This document shows, piece after piece, positions 14,255-15,925 of a DNA stretch of 15,925 nt. Numbering within the stretch: position 1 is the stretch's first letter; each line of letters begins with the position of its first letter. Source of the stretch: JAWXBM01 sp964602895 (GTDB lineage: Bacteria; Pseudomonadota; Gammaproteobacteria; Xanthomonadales; SZUA-36); NCBI GenBank assembly GCA_964602895.1, contig CAZRTG010000073.1:1-15925 (forward strand). The letters run 5' to 3'. Under the pieces are notes generated by a model. The model saw only the letters and a list, made by a program, of their open reading frames with translations, was not told where the DNA came from and did no database searches. Both the position numbers and the translations under genes were made by a program.

Positions 14255-15925
14255 ATGTTTGAATTGCCAGTCCTGATCATGACGCAGTATGCCTGGTTGG
14301 CAGTCTGGTTGGCCAGTGCTTTGGTGCTGGGCCTGGCCTTGCAATCGGTGATGCTGGACTTCGGCCATGCTCAATCCACCGGGCAAACACCTTGGCCAAA
14401 TATCGAGCTGACAGTGTTTTTTGGGATCACAGGCGGCCTGGCCGTGCAAATCCTGCTGCTGATTGTGCTGGCAGCCAGCGGGCAGCTGAATCCCATTGCA
14501 ATCGGTCTGAGCCATACGCTGCTGCTGTGCGTCAGTGCCTGGCTTTTGTGGCAACGCCCGGCCTGTTTGCAGGCTTTGCGGACTAACCTCAACCTGTCTT
14601 TGCAAGGCTGGTTGGCGGTACTGCCATTGGTACTGGTGATCTGCGCCTGGATCGTGCGGCCACTGGGTCCGGCGGCCGGGTCTGATTCGCTGGCCTATCA
14701 CTTGCCTTATGCACGGTTTTACCTGGAACAGGGTGGGCTGGCGGTAAATGACACCCTGCGTTATCCCTTACACACCCACAATATCAACCTGCTCTATGCG
14801 GTCGCCTTGATGAAGCCCGGTTCCTATGTGGCTGCACCTGTTCTGGCGCAAATGCTGCATGCCAGTCTGGGCTGGCTGAGTCTGTTGGGCGTTTATGGCG
14901 CAGCGCGTGCCTGGCGAGGCTGGCCGACAGCCATCCTGGTGGTTTTTGCTGTTTTGCTGCTGGATGAATTTGTTTATTCTTTTTCGGCGGCGTTTGTAGA
15001 CAACGGTTTGATGCTGTTCACAACCGCAGCTTTCCTGGCAATGACACGCTGGCAGGAAGGGCAGGATCGCGGCTGGCTGTGGTTTGCTGCCATCTGTGCC
15101 GGTACTGCCATGGGTGCCAAGTACCTGGGAGCGTGGTTCACCGTGCCGCTTGGCCTGTGGGTGTTATGGCAAAGCCGTAGCCCGGGTATCAGTGTGCGTT
15201 TTGCATTGCTGGTCAGTGTCGTTGGCTTGTTCTGGTATCTGCGTTCCTGGTGGCTGGTAGGTAACCCGGTCCACCCCTTTGCCGGTGATCTGTTCGGTTA
15301 TACCATTTGGACCGCCGATGACCTGCAGGGCCAAATGTCCGAGCTTGCCAGTCATGGCCTGGATAAAACCTGGACGAATCTGCTCTTGTTGCCAGTCAAA
15401 ATGTTTAGCGAGTGGGACCGGTTCAATGGCTCTGCCGGCAATGCCGGTTTTCTGGTCGGCCTGTTCATGGCCAGTTGTTTCTTATTGCCCGTGCAGAAAC
15501 CGGTGCTCAAGCCGGTACATTGGATATGCCTTGTCTACCTGGTGTTCTGGTTCTGGACTTCACAGGTCATTCGCTACCTGATGGTCATTCTGCCGCTGAT
15601 GAGTCTTTGCACCATGGTGGTGTGGGCAGAATGCATCAATCGGCTGCTTCGCCCCGCCTGGTCACGTATGCAACCGGGTAGAGCCGCCAGATTATGGGCT
15701 CACTCCGGTACCATCAGCCTGGGGTTGGTATTGCTCTTTATGGCGTACTTGTCTGCGCAACGCATCAACCGCGATCTGCGGTGGATCGCTGTGACCCCGC
15801 AGAGCCAGCATCAGGCGCTGCTCCGCTCGCAAGCCGCGTACGCACCGGCATTGGCCGCTTTGGCAGATGAACGCATCGCGAAAGGCCCCATTTTGCAATT
15901 CCAGCTACCGGAAATCCGTTGGTTT
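14255..15925 (+). CDS. GT-C membrane glycosyltransferase, GT39/ArnT-like, 3' end outside the window
   Basis: The frame from ATG 14255 stays open to the last base, giving at least 557 residues of a polytopic protein. About ten or more hydrophobic segments are spread along it. GT-C hallmarks are GSDSLAYHLPYARFYLEQG (142-160), with the acidic residue and YHLP of the first periplasmic loop; AAFVDNGLMLF (245-255); AMGAKYLGAWF (285-295); and RSWWLVGNPVHPF (330-342). Such enzymes take the sugar from a polyprenyl phosphate in the periplasm and add it to a glycan, lipid or protein. With the two genes before it, it fits the third, acceptor-specific member of a Gtr-type modification set. A GGGG (14241-14244) ten bases upstream is a weak ribosome binding site. 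The acceptor and sugar cannot be read from the sequence. Confidence 0.82.
   Translation, partial: MFELPVLIMTQYAWLAVWLASALVLGLALQSVMLDFGHAQSTGQTPWPNIELTVFFGITGGLAVQILLLIVLAASGQLNPIAIGLSHTLLLCVSAWLLWQRPACLQALRTNLNLSLQGWLAVLPLVLVICAWIVRPLGPAAGSDSLAYHLPYARFYLEQGGLAVNDTLRYPLHTHNINLLYAVALMKPGSYVAAPVLAQMLHASLGWLSLLGVYGAARAWRGWPTAILVVFAVLLLDEFVYSFSAAFVDNGLMLFTTAAFLAMTRWQEGQDRGWLWFAAICAGTAMGAKYLGAWFTVPLGLWVLWQSRSPGISVRFALLVSVVGLFWYLRSWWLVGNPVHPFAGDLFGYTIWTADDLQGQMSELASHGLDKTWTNLLLLPVKMFSEWDRFNGSAGNAGFLVGLFMASCFLLPVQKPVLKPVHWICLVYLVFWFWTSQVIRYLMVILPLMSLCTMVVWAECINRLLRPAWSRMQPGRAARLWAHSGTISLGLVLLFMAYLSAQRINRDLRWIAVTPQSQHQALLRSQAAYAPALAALADERIAKGPILQFQLPEIRWF

Noticed and set aside
1..15925. tRNA, rRNA, CRISPR arrays, transposases, integrase or attachment repeats
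   Set aside because: None was found by eye on either strand; short repeats seen were isolated and not in arrays or flanking a mobile gene.

Overview
The window is a piece of a draft proteobacterial genome, most likely gammaproteobacterial. This is inferred from an E. coli-like TadA N-terminus, a YbhGFSR-type exporter and Gram-negative envelope genes. It holds one 100-N scaffold gap (12718-12817). Every gene I accept is on the + strand, packed tightly with short or overlapping junctions. I see no tRNA, rRNA, CRISPR array, transposase or phage gene. Hand-sampled 60-base lines suggest a lower-GC start (about 40-60% in 1-2546), a GC-rich middle (about 60-75% in roughly 5000-10700) and an intermediate end.

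Region 1 (1-2546) is the end of a molybdenum hydroxylase operon of the xanthine dehydrogenase / CO dehydrogenase superfamily. It has the C-terminus of the 2x[2Fe-2S] small subunit and the complete molybdopterin-binding large subunit. A UUCG-capped hairpin follows. The substrate cannot be named, and several active-site motifs depart from the textbook forms.

Region 2 (about 2700-10712) is a regulated, complete tripartite exporter. It runs: a TetR-family regulator with a 16-bp palindrome over its own predicted promoter; a small four-helix membrane protein; a YbhG-like HlyD-type adaptor; a YbhF-like fused double ABC ATPase; two ABC-2 permeases (YbhS/YbhR-like); and a NodT-family outer-membrane lipoprotein channel. 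Together these would move a substrate, probably a drug or other toxic compound, from the cytoplasm or inner membrane to the outside. Stop and start codons touch or overlap between the ATPase and permease genes, indicating translational coupling.

Region 3 (10768-12841) holds a LOG-family nucleotide phosphoribohydrolase-like protein, a polytopic membrane protein resembling the DUF2238/YjdF group with a perfect 18-bp palindrome flush against its predicted start codon, and tadA (tRNA adenosine deaminase), interrupted by the scaffold gap. The ends of TadA on both sides of the gap are recognisable, so the flanks really are neighbours, but the missing DNA should be nearer 320 bp than 100.

Region 4 (12845-15925) is a surface-glycan cassette: a GT2 polyprenyl-phosphate glycosyltransferase with two C-terminal membrane helices, a GtrA-type flippase and a large multi-membrane-span GT-C glycosyltransferase that runs off the window. 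The architecture matches the GtrB-GtrA-Gtr(type) logic of O-antigen or cell-wall glycan decoration. I found no clearly unprecedented system. The most interesting leads are the asymmetric ATPase sites, the small membrane protein placed between regulator and pump, the three separate palindromes and the divergent molybdoenzyme active site.
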